In this document: positions 1 through 6,963 of the stretch, in pieces | How the letters are laid out: each line of letters begins with the position of its first letter | Numbering within the stretch: position 1 is the first letter of the stretch | DNA from: Micromonospora polyrhachis | Lineage (GTDB): Bacteria; Actinomycetota; Actinomycetes; Mycobacteriales; Micromonosporaceae | Direction of reading: 5' to 3' | NCBI RefSeq assembly: GCF_014203835.1 | Contig: NZ_JACHJW010000001.1 | Span: forward strand, 3,422,501-3,486,500 | Length of the DNA: 64,000 bases | Translations under genes and position numbers: made by a program | The notes under the pieces: model-generated | What the model was told of the DNA's origin: nothing | Databases searched by the model: none | The model's input: only the letters and a program-made list of their open reading frames with translations

Positions 1-38
1 GCACCGGAGCGGTGCCACACCAGTCGGGAGACGAACTG

Positions 39-1508
39 ATGTGGACGCAGCGCGACCAGTTGCAGGCGTACCAGTTCCTGCGTCGCCGACTCGTCTCAGC
101 GGTGCAGGTGGGTGACGCCAACCATCCGGTATCACCGAGCCGGCGGCTGGTCATCGGCTGCGCGCTGGGCGCCGCTGCCGCGTTGCTGGTGACCGCCGGC
201 TTCGGTGTGTACGGCTTACTTCGCCCCGGCGCGAACACCGACTGGCGCAAACCCGGCCAGGTGGTGATCGAGAAGGAGACCGGTGCCGCGTACGTGATGG
301 GGGCCGACGGCCTGCTGCACCCGATGCTCAACTACACCTCGGCCCGGTTGCTCGCAGGTGGCGACGGTACGGCGACCAAGCAGGTATCGCGCAAGTCCAT
401 GGCGAAGGCACCGCGCGGCGTCCCGCTGGGCATTCCGGGCGCACCGGCCTCCCTGCCGGCGAAGGACCTGTTGACGACCGGCCCGTTCACCGTCTGTGTG
501 CAACCGCCCCAGGGGCGGCCGGTGGGCAGCCCGCCGGTCACCACCGCCCTGGTCGGGGTGGCCCCGGTGGGCACCCCGGTCGACCCGGCGACGGCCGTGG
601 TACTGGCCGATTCCGGGGGTGCCCGGTACGTGGCGGTGGCCGGTCGGCGGCATCGGATCGCCGATCAGGGGACGGCCATGGCCCTCGGCTACGACTCGAC
701 CCGGCCACTACCGGTCAGCGCGGCCTGGCTCAGTGCCGTACCGGCCGGGCCGGACCTGCGCCTGATCACGGTGCCCGAGGTGGGGGAGGCCGGACCGAGG
801 GTGGGTGACCGGGCCACCCGGGTCGGTCAGGTGCTGGCGGCCACGACCGTTGGTGCCGAAACCCGCTACTACCTGGTACGCGCCGACGGCATCGTCTCGA
901 TCAGCCAGACCGAGGCGGCGTTGGTGCTCGGTAACCCGGCCAACCGTGCGGCGTACGCCGGTGGCCCGGCCCGTGAGGTGCAGGTGTCGGCCGTGGACAT
1001 GACGGAAGTGGGGGCGGCGTCGGCCGCTTCGGGTGCTTCGGGTGCTTCGGGTGCGGCCCCGGACGGTGGGTCGACCGGTTATCCGCCCCGGCTGGCCCCA
1101 CCGGTCGTGGTGACCGGTGAGCGGGTCGCCACCTGCGCCACCCTTGACGGGGACCGCGCGACGATCCGACTGGCCGGTTCGATCGGCGTACCGACCGGGG
1201 CGCAGCCGGTGGCGGCCGGCGGCGGGACCCAGGCCGACGCGGTGTACGTACCGGCAGGTCGGGCGGCCGTGCTCCGGGACCAGCCCGCCCCGCAGGCCGG
1301 CCTCGGCACCGTATATCTCCTCACCGACCAGGGGGTACGCCATCCGGTGCCGACCGGCGAGGCGTTGAAGGCGCTCGGCTACGGCTCGGTACGCCCGACC
1401 CCGGTGCCGACCTCGGTCCTGGCGTTGTTCCCGACCGGCCCGGTGTTGGACCAGGCCAGTGCGCAACGCACCGCACCGGTGATGCCGGCGATGGAGGCGG
1501 GACGGTGA
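39..1508 (+). CDS. eccB: Type VII secretion system membrane protein EccB
   Basis: EccB-family core component of the ESX/type VII secretion membrane complex (489 aa). The N-terminus carries the family signature RRDQLQAYQF-like (here TQRDQLQAYQFLRRRLVSAV), then one membrane segment at about residues 37-61, then a long extracytoplasmic domain made of several beta-rich repeats. Two cysteines (near residues 152 and 366) fit the conserved disulfide of the periplasmic part. The ATG at 39 is preferred over an upstream GTG at 12 because family members start just before this signature and a GGGAGA sequence lies about 9 nt upstream. A short Ala/Ser/Gly linker near residues 327-340 is encoded by a 9-bp repeat. 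The stop codon overlaps the next start (GTGA). The rest of an ESX locus would lie left of the window. Confidence 0.93.
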   Translation: MWTQRDQLQAYQFLRRRLVSAVQVGDANHPVSPSRRLVIGCALGAAAALLVTAGFGVYGLLRPGANTDWRKPGQVVIEKETGAAYVMGADGLLHPMLNYTSARLLAGGDGTATKQVSRKSMAKAPRGVPLGIPGAPASLPAKDLLTTGPFTVCVQPPQGRPVGSPPVTTALVGVAPVGTPVDPATAVVLADSGGARYVAVAGRRHRIADQGTAMALGYDSTRPLPVSAAWLSAVPAGPDLRLITVPEVGEAGPRVGDRATRVGQVLAATTVGAETRYYLVRADGIVSISQTEAALVLGNPANRAAYAGGPAREVQVSAVDMTEVGAASAASGASGASGAAPDGGSTGYPPRLAPPVVVTGERVATCATLDGDRATIRLAGSIGVPTGAQPVAAGGGTQADAVYVPAGRAAVLRDQPAPQAGLGTVYLLTDQGVRHPVPTGEALKALGYGSVRPTPVPTSVLALFPTGPVLDQASAQRTAPVMPAMEAGR

Positions 1509-2158
1509 GTGGAGTGTCGACGCCGATCGAGGTTTCCGTGGTCGAGGACCACCCGCTCTACCGGGCCGCCCTGGCTCGGGCCCTGGGCGATGCGCCGGAC
1601 GTACGGGTCGACGTGACGGCGCGCTCGGTGGAGGAGTTCGCCGCCTACCGGGTGCCCACCGGTGGCGTGGTGATCCTCGACCTGAAACTGCCCGGGGTGC
1701 ACGACGCGGCGGCGGTGGTCACCGTCGCCGGCATGGGGCACCGGGTGCTGGTCGTCTCGGCCCACGGCGACCAGGCCGACGTGCTGGGCGCGATCGCCGC
1801 TGGGGCGCGGGGCTACCTGACCAAGGACGCCGACGCCGACGAGATTCTGCGGGCCGTCCGCGAGATCGCCGCCGGCAACACGTACGTCTCGCCCACGCTC
1901 GCCTCGATCCTGTTGGACTCGGCCCGGAACCGCCCAGCGGTCTATCGTGTGCCGTTGTCCGACCGGGAGCGGCAGGTGCTGTCGCTGCTGGCCGCCGGTG
2001 AGCGCGACCAGGACATCGCCGACGCGTTGGCGATCAGTGTCCGTACGGTCCGCTCGCATCTGGACCGGATCCGGGAGAAGACCGGCCGCCGTCGCCGCCC
2101 CGAGTTGACCCGGCTCGCCATCGAGGAGGGCATCGTCACGCCCACCCCGGACCGCTGA
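1505..2158 (+). CDS. NarL/FixJ-type response regulator
   Basis: Two-domain response regulator, 217 aa. The receiver domain (about 8-125) has the acidic pair ED near residue 14, the phospho-acceptor Asp in ILDLKLPG (about residue 59) and the conserved Lys in YLTKDAD. A LuxR-type helix-turn-helix follows (LSDRERQVLSLLAAGERDQD, then SVRTVRSHLDRIREKTG; about 150-195). It starts at GTG 1505, overlapping the eccB stop by 4 nt, so translation is probably coupled to the secretion gene. No partner kinase is encoded nearby in the window, so it is either an orphan or its kinase lies elsewhere. Control of the ESX genes is an inference from the coupling only. Confidence 0.93.
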   Translation: MSGVSTPIEVSVVEDHPLYRAALARALGDAPDVRVDVTARSVEEFAAYRVPTGGVVILDLKLPGVHDAAAVVTVAGMGHRVLVVSAHGDQADVLGAIAAGARGYLTKDADADEILRAVREIAAGNTYVSPTLASILLDSARNRPAVYRVPLSDRERQVLSLLAAGERDQDIADALAISVRTVRSHLDRIREKTGRRRRPELTRLAIEEGIVTPTPDR

Positions 2159-2193
2159 CCGCCGAGCGCTCCCCGCCCGCTGAGCGCCGAGCG

Positions 2194-2250
2194 TCACTGG
2201 AACACCAGGTACGTCATTCGCTTTGGTTGACGTACCTGGTGTTCCAGTGA
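2194..2250. terminator. Perfect 23-bp palindrome, copy 1 of a dispersed repeat
   Basis: Arms 2194-2216 and 2228-2250 are perfect reverse complements (arm begins TCACTGGAACACCAGG) with an 11-nt loop. It lies 36 nt after the response regulator stop and ahead of oppositely oriented genes, as expected of a bidirectional terminator. Nearly the same arms and loop recur at 12089-12143, again between convergent genes, so this is a repeated element and not a chance hairpin. Confidence 0.8.
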
Positions 2251-2260
2251 CGGGGTGGTG

Positions 2261-2482
2261 TCAGGTTGGTGGTGTCAGGTTGGTGGTGTGGTGGCGGAGG
2301 ACGTCGCAGAGTACGCGGAGTTCGATGCAGGGTGGGTGGTATTTGCTGGTGGGCCAGGTGCATTCGGGGGCGTGGCCGGTGATCCAGACGGATATGTCGG
2401 TGGCGCTGTCGGCGGGTTCGGGGTGGCGGGGGTTGTCGCGGCGATGTCGGCCCTGGTAGCCGTGCCTGCGGTGGAGGTTCAT
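2261..2482 (-). CDS. Small conserved-looking hypothetical protein
   Basis: 73-aa ORF with a His/Arg-rich start (MNLHRRHGYQGRHRRD) and a central segment with two Cys and several His (HAPECTWPTSKYHPPCIELR) that could bind metal. It starts at ATG 2482, overlapping by 4 nt the stop of the ORF upstream on the same strand (ATGA). That coupling and its non-random composition are the reasons to call it. I do not recognise a family. The 3' end runs into short direct repeats (ggtggtgtcag...) next to the palindrome at 2194-2250. It may be a remnant of a larger accessory locus. Confidence 0.4.
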   Translation of the reverse strand: MNLHRRHGYQGRHRRDNPRHPEPADSATDISVWITGHAPECTWPTSKYHPPCIELRVLCDVLRHHTTNLTPPT

Positions 2483-2690
2483 TGCAGGTCGGGGCAGAGC
2501 CGGACCGGGCCGGGTGGTTCGGGCGGGTCTTCGCCGTCTTCCGTGGGGATGGGCAGCCAGGGAGTCGGTGGAGTCGGCGGCGGGTTTTCAGGCGTCTTTT
2601 CGTGGTCGTCTTTGTTGAACCACCGTTTGGCCGATCCTTGTAGATCGCACGGTACGGCTTTGTAGTACCTGCGGCTACCACCGTCTTTGG
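2479..2690 (-). other. Open reading segment without a clear start
   Basis: Open minus-strand frame ending at 2479 with the ATGA overlap to the small ORF at 2261-2482. The readable part holds SRRYYKAVPCDLQGSAKRW, then an acidic, proline-rich tail ending RLCPDLQ. No ATG, GTG or TTG is found in frame before the TetR gene ends at 2691, so it is either 5'-truncated or starts at a CTG. AAA/AAG usage is higher than in neighbours. It may be a broken gene left by an insertion or deletion; function unknown. Confidence 0.3.
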
Positions 2691-3284
2691 TCAGCGGGGT
2701 CGGACGCCGTCGAGGACGAAGCTGACAGTACGTCGGGCGAAGTCCTCGCCGATCGGTGTCTGACGGAGGACCACCCGTACCCACACGGCACCGGCGAGCA
2801 GGTCCATCAGCAGGGTCGGGTCGGCGTCGGGTGGAAGTTCGCCCCGGGTGGCGGCGCGTTCGAAGACCGGGTTCTCCCGGGCCAGCCGGTCGGCGAAGAA
2901 CGTACGGGCGTGCACGGCGAGTTCGGGGCTGTGCGCGGCGGCGGCGAGGGCCGCGACCGCGACGTCGGCGGCGGGCGGCTTGGTCAGCAGGGCCAACACC
3001 GCGTCGACGAGGGCTTCCAGGTCGCCACGGAGGCTGCCGGTGTCGGGTACGTCGAACCGGAGCGCCGGGGTTCCGACGAGGGCTGCGCCGAGCAGGGCCG
3101 CCTTGGACGGCCACCACCGGTAGATCGTGGTCTTGTTGACAGTCGAGCGCTCGGCGATTGCTTCGATGGTCAGCCGTTCGTAGCCGTTCTCAGCAAGCAG
3201 GCTCAGCGCGGCGTCGAAGATCTCCCCCTGCCGGCGGGGGCCTTCGCCACGCTGCCGCCCGTGTTGCCCGGTGCCGTCGACCAC
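2691..3284 (-). CDS. TetR/AcrR family transcriptional regulator
   Basis: 197-aa one-component repressor. The N-terminal TetR helix-turn-helix spans about residues 20-65 (IFDAALSLLAENGYERLTIE, then STVNKTTIYRWWPSK as the recognition region). The rest is an all-helical ligand and dimerisation domain of the TetR_C type, with alanine-rich helices and the usual ending VRVVLRQTPIGEDFARR. No efflux pump or enzyme is directly adjacent on the same strand, so its target is unclear. A hairpin-forming inverted repeat lies just before its start (3289-3345) and could serve as a terminator for the upstream genes or overlap this gene's operator. Confidence 0.9.
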   Translation of the reverse strand: MVDGTGQHGRQRGEGPRRQGEIFDAALSLLAENGYERLTIEAIAERSTVNKTTIYRWWPSKAALLGAALVGTPALRFDVPDTGSLRGDLEALVDAVLALLTKPPAADVAVAALAAAAHSPELAVHARTFFADRLARENPVFERAATRGELPPDADPTLLMDLLAGAVWVRVVLRQTPIGEDFARRTVSFVLDGVRPR

Positions 3285-3288
3285 CGGG

Positions 3289-3345
3289 TCACCCTAATAC
3301 TCCAGCGCCGCTCGGCTTCGAGTCGGCGCTGGAGTACCAGGGTGA
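3289..3345 (-). terminator. Hairpin downstream of PadR/membrane-protein operon
   Basis: Arms 3289-3310 and 3324-3345 (about 22 bp, 13-nt loop) pair with two mismatches. In the minus-strand transcript both mismatches become U-G wobbles, so the stem is complete only in that RNA. It follows the minus-strand membrane-protein gene that ends at 3363 and precedes the TetR start at 3284. A role as terminator is favoured, with an operator role possible. Confidence 0.6.
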
Positions 3346-3362
3346 TCCTTCGAGTGGTGGCG

Positions 3363-4307
3363 TCAGCCGCGCGTCCGGCGGAAGCGCTGCACGATTTCGC
3401 TGCCGGCGATGACGAGCACGCCCAGCACCGCGACGGTGTAGAAGGCGTCCGGCACGGTCCAGTCCTTGTTGAGGCTGGCCAGGAACTCCGGGTTGAAGAA
3501 CTTCTGCTGGTAGAGGATCCAGGCCAGCGGTAGCGCGAAGACACCCTGCGCGACGGCGTGCAGCGTGGCCAGCACGACGGTCCACTTGCGGGCGGCGAAC
3601 CAGACCAGATCGAGCACCACGAGGGCGGCCAGACCGGCCAGGATCGGCCAGATCCAGCCCGACCACAGCGCCGCGTCGAGCACCTGGAGTCGGTCGCCGT
3701 CGTCGGTCCGGTACGGCTTTGCGGTGGCCTGCCAGACGATCAGCCCGATCAGCACGGTGTGCCACGCTGCGGAGGCAACTGCCTCTACCCCGCTCTTGTT
3801 TGCCTGCCGAAGTTCGGGCAGTTGGTCGGGCGTCCACTCCTCGGTGCTCTTGAGCATCTCGTTGCGATGGCGGGACCGTTCGATCAGGGCGAATACCACG
3901 GTGAGCCAGGCGATCATCTGCGCGCCGACGGTGAGTAGCGCACCGATGCCGCTGCCGATCGCTGAACCCAGATCGTTCTTGTCGAGTACGTCGATCACCA
4001 CGATGACGGCGGTGACCACGGGCAGCACGGTGGAGAGCAGAAGAACGAGCAGCCGGATGTACGCCGGGTAGAGCTCGGGTCCGATCAGCGCGAGCGGCCG
4101 ACCGGCGTAGCGGGCGGCGAGTCGGATCGGGTCGCCCATCTCGGTGAGCACCGCGCGTTCGGCCCCCGCCGGGTCGGCCGGGTCGCGTGCGTCGACGGTG
4201 TCGGCGATGGTGGTACGTAACTCTTCGGCGACGTCGCCGCGCTGGTCGGCCGGGATGCGCCGCACGACCTCGTGTACGTACCGCTCGGTCAGGGTGTTCG
4301 TGCTCAT
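3363..4307 (-). CDS. Multi-spanning membrane protein paired with PadR
   Basis: 314 aa. The N-terminal soluble part (about 1-65: LTERYVHEVVRRIPADQRGD, then AEELRTTIAD) resembles the HAAS/DUF1700-type domain found on membrane proteins controlled by PadR regulators. Several hydrophobic segments follow (about 75-105, 120-145, 195-215, 225-250 and the C-terminal third). The ATG at 4307 overlaps the PadR stop as TGATG, with an AAGGAG-type ribosome site upstream, so the two genes form one translational unit. A role in envelope sensing or ABC-like signalling is only inferred; the substrate is unknown. Confidence 0.8.
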   Translation of the reverse strand: MSTNTLTERYVHEVVRRIPADQRGDVAEELRTTIADTVDARDPADPAGAERAVLTEMGDPIRLAARYAGRPLALIGPELYPAYIRLLVLLLSTVLPVVTAVIVVIDVLDKNDLGSAIGSGIGALLTVGAQMIAWLTVVFALIERSRHRNEMLKSTEEWTPDQLPELRQANKSGVEAVASAAWHTVLIGLIVWQATAKPYRTDDGDRLQVLDAALWSGWIWPILAGLAALVVLDLVWFAARKWTVVLATLHAVAQGVFALPLAWILYQQKFFNPEFLASLNKDWTVPDAFYTVAVLGVLVIAGSEIVQRFRRTRG

Positions 4308-4666
4308 CAGTTCTCCTTGGTCAGTCGTGAGATCGAGGTGACGAGGTCCTGCCATTCGCGCACCAGGCCGGTGCGTACTCGGGAGCCCTCGGGGCTGGCC
4401 CGGTAGAACTTCCTTGGTCGGGACTCGTCGGTGTTCCACTCGCTGGTGAGCAGGCCCTGCTTCTCGAGTCGGCGTAGTAACGGATAGAGGGTGTTGCCGT
4501 CGACGGTGACCCCGGCGTCGTTGAGCGTCTCCAACAGCGCGTAGCCGTATTGCGGCTCGTCGAGTAGGGCGAGGCAGGCCAGTACGACCGTGCCGCGACG
4601 CAGCTCTTGAGCCTGACTGAGGATCAGTTCTTCTGCGGTCACGGGGAACACGTTACCGTGTGCCAC
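4307..4666 (-). CDS. PadR family transcriptional regulator
   Basis: 119-aa winged-helix regulator. The PadR core runs from about residue 22: RRGTVVLACLALLDEPQYGY, then ALLETLNDAGVTVDGNTLYP and LLRRLEKQGLLTSEWN, ending in the wing SRPRKFYRASPEG. The start shown is a GTG; in-frame GTG codons 15 and 24 nt downstream are alternatives because no clear ribosome site is seen. It heads a two-gene operon with the membrane protein. A short near-palindrome GTGTGCCACAC at 4658-4668 overlaps the start region and might be an autoregulatory site. Confidence 0.88.
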   Translation of the reverse strand: MAHGNVFPVTAEELILSQAQELRRGTVVLACLALLDEPQYGYALLETLNDAGVTVDGNTLYPLLRRLEKQGLLTSEWNTDESRPRKFYRASPEGSRVRTGLVREWQDLVTSISRLTKEN

Positions 4667-4718
4667 ACACTATTGTCCAGCGCCATTTATCGTGCGGCCT
4701 CCACTGATGCGTCAGGCG

Positions 4719-5603
4719 TCAGGCGTCGAGGACGGCCAGGTCGAGCTGGCGGAGTCGGTCCGGGTCGGCGAGGATGTCGATCGCGGCGATCCTCCCGTTC
4801 GTGATCGTGAAGCTCATGACCGACACCGGCTCTCCGTTGGTGGTGTTGACCAGCCCGGCGAGACCGTTGACCAGCGCTGGCGTCGAACGGGAGTTGCCGA
4901 ACCGTCGGAAGGTGAGCGCCTGCCCGGCCACCGCTGCCGCCCCGCGTACCACCCGCAGGCCGGCACCGGGCAGGCCGGTGTCGGCGCGCAGCACCACTTC
5001 GGGGTCGAGGACGGCGACCAGCGCGTCGAAGCTGCCGCCGTGCGCGGCAGCCAGGAACGCCTCGACCACCTCACGTTGGCGGGTCAGGTCCGGGTCAGGG
5101 GTGGGAGCCGCACCCTGCACCCGGCGGCGGGCACGGCTGGCCATCTGCCGGGCGGCGGCCGGCGTACGCCCGACGATCGGAGCGATCTCCTCGAACGGCA
5201 CCGCGAACATGTCGTGCAGCACGAACGCGAGCCTTTCGGCGGGGTTGAGCGTTTCGAGTACGACCAGCAGCGCCAGCCCGACCGAGTCGGCCAGCAGCGC
5301 CGCGTGTTCGGGGTCGATGCCGTTGGCGGGACTGATGATCGGGTCCGGCAGGTGCTCGCCCATCGGGTCCTCGCGGCGTGCGGCTCGCGAGCGGAGCATG
5401 TCCAGGCAGACCCGACCGACCACTGTGGTCAGCCAGCCGGCCAGATTCCCGACCTCGCTGGTGTCGGAGCGGCTGAGTCGGAGCCAGGCCTCCTGGACGG
5501 CGTCGTCCGCCTCGGTGAGCGAGCCGAGCATCCGGTAGGCGACCGCTTTCAGGTGGCTGCGGTGCGCCTCGAACCGGTCCGCCAGAAAGTCGTGTTCGTT
5601 CAT
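4719..5603 (-). CDS. ECF41-type RNA polymerase sigma factor with SnoaL-like C-domain
   Basis: 294 aa. Sigma2 (about 8-75: AVAYRMLGSLTEADDAVQEA, then WLRL) and sigma4 (about 110-165: NPAERLAFVLHDMFAVPFEE, then IAPIVGRTPAAARQMASRAR) are followed by a SnoaL/NTF2-like domain (about 185-290), the fused regulatory extension that defines ECF41. The linker motif is HLPDPII, a variant of the family's WLPEP. The start at ATG 5603 has AAGGAG nine bases upstream. It is divergent from an AhpD/carboxymuconolactone-decarboxylase-like gene, the classical ECF41 partner. A minus-strand ECF41-type promoter lies directly upstream, so autoregulation is likely. No anti-sigma gene is adjacent, as expected for this group. 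Confidence 0.93.
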   Translation of the reverse strand: MNEHDFLADRFEAHRSHLKAVAYRMLGSLTEADDAVQEAWLRLSRSDTSEVGNLAGWLTTVVGRVCLDMLRSRAARREDPMGEHLPDPIISPANGIDPEHAALLADSVGLALLVVLETLNPAERLAFVLHDMFAVPFEEIAPIVGRTPAAARQMASRARRRVQGAAPTPDPDLTRQREVVEAFLAAAHGGSFDALVAVLDPEVVLRADTGLPGAGLRVVRGAAAVAGQALTFRRFGNSRSTPALVNGLAGLVNTTNGEPVSVMSFTITNGRIAAIDILADPDRLRQLDLAVLDA

Positions 5604-5604
5604 C

Positions 5605-5631
5605 GGTCACATCTCCTTGTCGGGGTCCGTC
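5605..5631 (+). promoter_or_regulatory. ECF41-type promoter for the AhpD-like gene
   Basis: GGTCACA (5605-5611), then exactly 16 nt, then CGTC (5628-5631). This matches the published ECF41 consensus TGTCACA-N16-CGTC at 10 of 11 motif positions. It reads toward the AhpD-like gene starting at 5700, which is the expected ECF41 target. A transcript would begin near 5638. Confidence 0.7.
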
Positions 5632-5639
5632 AGAGCAGT

Positions 5640-5666
5640 GACGAACGAGAACCGGCCGGTGTGACG
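5640..5666 (-). promoter_or_regulatory. ECF41-type promoter for the sigma factor gene
   Basis: On the minus strand CGTCACA (5666-5660), 16 nt, CGTC (5643-5640). It has the same spacing and the same single-base difference class as the divergent plus-strand site at 5605-5631. It points to the sigma gene at 5603 and suggests positive autoregulation. Confidence 0.65.
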
Positions 5667-5699
5667 AGCGGACCGCCGGACGACTGGAGAAAGAAGATC

Positions 5700-6161
5700 A
5701 TGACGGCGCGGATGAAGAACCCGGCGATGGTGCTGCCGGACGCAATGAAGGGCATCCAGAACCTCTTCAAGGCCATCGATAAGGGGGGTGTGTCGGCGCA
5801 GACACAGGAATTGGTCGGGCTGCGGGCCAGTCAGATCAACGGCTGTAGCGCCTGCGTCCACGCCCACGTACAGAACGCCAGGAAGGCCGGCGAGACGGAC
5901 GAGCGACTGGCTGCCGTGGCGGCGTGGCGGGAGGCACCGTTCTTCACCGACCCCGAACGAGCCGCCCTGGCGCTCACCGAGGCGGCCACCCGGCTTGCCG
6001 ACCGGAGTGCGGACGCGGTGCCGGACGAGATCTGGGACGAGGTGACCGACCACTACGACGAGGAGCAGCTCGCCGCCCTCATTCTCGTGATCGCCACGAC
6101 CAACCTCTTCAACCGCATCAACACGACCATCAAGGAGCCGGCCGGCACCACCTGGGGCTGA
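5700..6161 (+). CDS. AhpD-like / carboxymuconolactone decarboxylase family protein
   Basis: 153 aa. The AhpD-fold active site is complete: NGCSACVHAHVQNARKAGE gives CxxCxxxH, the redox-active cysteine pair and the His of alkylhydroperoxidase-like proteins, with an upstream Glu in QELVGLRASQI. The tail FTDPERAALALTEAATRLAD is the usual helical pair of this family. The ATG at 5700 has GGAGAAAGAAG upstream. It lies divergent from the ECF41 sigma gene, and a matching promoter (5605-5631) precedes it. A role in peroxide or thiol redox homeostasis is expected from the family; the substrate is unknown. A paralogue with an altered active site lies at 62259-62714. Confidence 0.92.
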   Translation: MTARMKNPAMVLPDAMKGIQNLFKAIDKGGVSAQTQELVGLRASQINGCSACVHAHVQNARKAGETDERLAAVAAWREAPFFTDPERAALALTEAATRLADRSADAVPDEIWDEVTDHYDEEQLAALILVIATTNLFNRINTTIKEPAGTTWG

Positions 6162-6211
6162 CCTGGGCGCACGGGCAGTCGATCGACCATGGATTCGAGC
6201 AAGGAGAGATC

Positions 6212-6853
6212 ATGAGCGGCAAACTCGACATGACCGCGATGTACGCGATCCACGACGCGCTACGGCGGGAGTTGGCGTACATCGCCAAGGCCACCGCCAG
6301 CGTCGACGACGACCCCCAGCGGGTCCTGCGTACCGCCGCCGGCTGGGAACTGTTCAAGAAGTCGTTGCACGTGCATCACACCACCGAGGACGACGCGCTG
6401 TGGCCGGTGATGCGGCAGGCGCTGGCTACTCGCCCCGACGATCTGGCCCTACTGGACGCGATGGAGACGGAACACGCCGCCATCGACTCGGCGATCGAGG
6501 CGATCGACGCGGCGTTGCTCGACCGGGAGACCGGACTGGAGCGGCTCGGCGAACTCGCCGACGCCTTGGCGACCGGTGTCGGCGCGCACCTTAACCACGA
6601 GGAGAACGAGGCGCTGCCGCTGATCCAGTCGGCGGTGACGGAACAGCAGTGGCAGCACTTCGGCCAGGTCAGCGCCGCTCGGGTCGGTCCGGACGCCGCT
6701 CGGATCATGCCGTGGATGCTGGACGGGGCGAGCGCGGAGACCATCGCGACGATGCTGGCACCGCTGCCGGAACCCGTACGGATGGCTTACCAGAACGAGT
6801 GGCTGCCCGCGTACGACGCCCTGGACAGGTGGCGCGCGGGTAGCGCGGCCTGA
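6212..6853 (+). CDS. Hemerythrin HHE-domain protein
   Basis: 213 aa, all-helical. Likely di-iron ligands are His and Glu residues spaced along four helices: MYAIHDALRRELAYI near residue 14, KKSLHVHHTTEDDALWP near 50-57, METEHAAIDSAI near 88 and VGAHLNHEENEALPLI near 128-132. A C-terminal extension (SAETIATMLAPLPEPVRMAY onward) is typical of actinobacterial hemerythrin-like proteins. AAGGAGAGATC precedes the ATG at 6212. It follows the AhpD-like gene by 50 nt in the same direction and is probably co-transcribed, which suggests an oxygen, NO or peroxide-linked role. Confidence 0.9.
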   Translation: MSGKLDMTAMYAIHDALRRELAYIAKATASVDDDPQRVLRTAAGWELFKKSLHVHHTTEDDALWPVMRQALATRPDDLALLDAMETEHAAIDSAIEAIDAALLDRETGLERLGELADALATGVGAHLNHEENEALPLIQSAVTEQQWQHFGQVSAARVGPDAARIMPWMLDGASAETIATMLAPLPEPVRMAYQNEWLPAYDALDRWRAGSAA

Positions 6854-6878
6854 CCGGCCGCACGGCCTCGACCCGATA

Positions 6879-6906
6879 AATTGCAACGCAACGTTGCGTT
6901 GCAATT
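6879..6906. promoter_or_regulatory. 28-bp perfect palindromic operator with embedded -35
   Basis: Each half reads AATTGCAACGCAAC and the full 28 nt is its own reverse complement. On the plus strand a -35 TTGCAA (6899-6904) lies inside the right arm, 17 bp from a -10 TACGGT (6922-6927), so a bound regulator would block this promoter of the hydrolase gene at 6964. No regulator gene is adjacent. Confidence 0.75.
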
Positions 6907-6963
6907 CAGCTCCCTCGTCGCTACGGTCTAGACGTCTGGATCGCGTGTGGGTGGGAGGACCGG

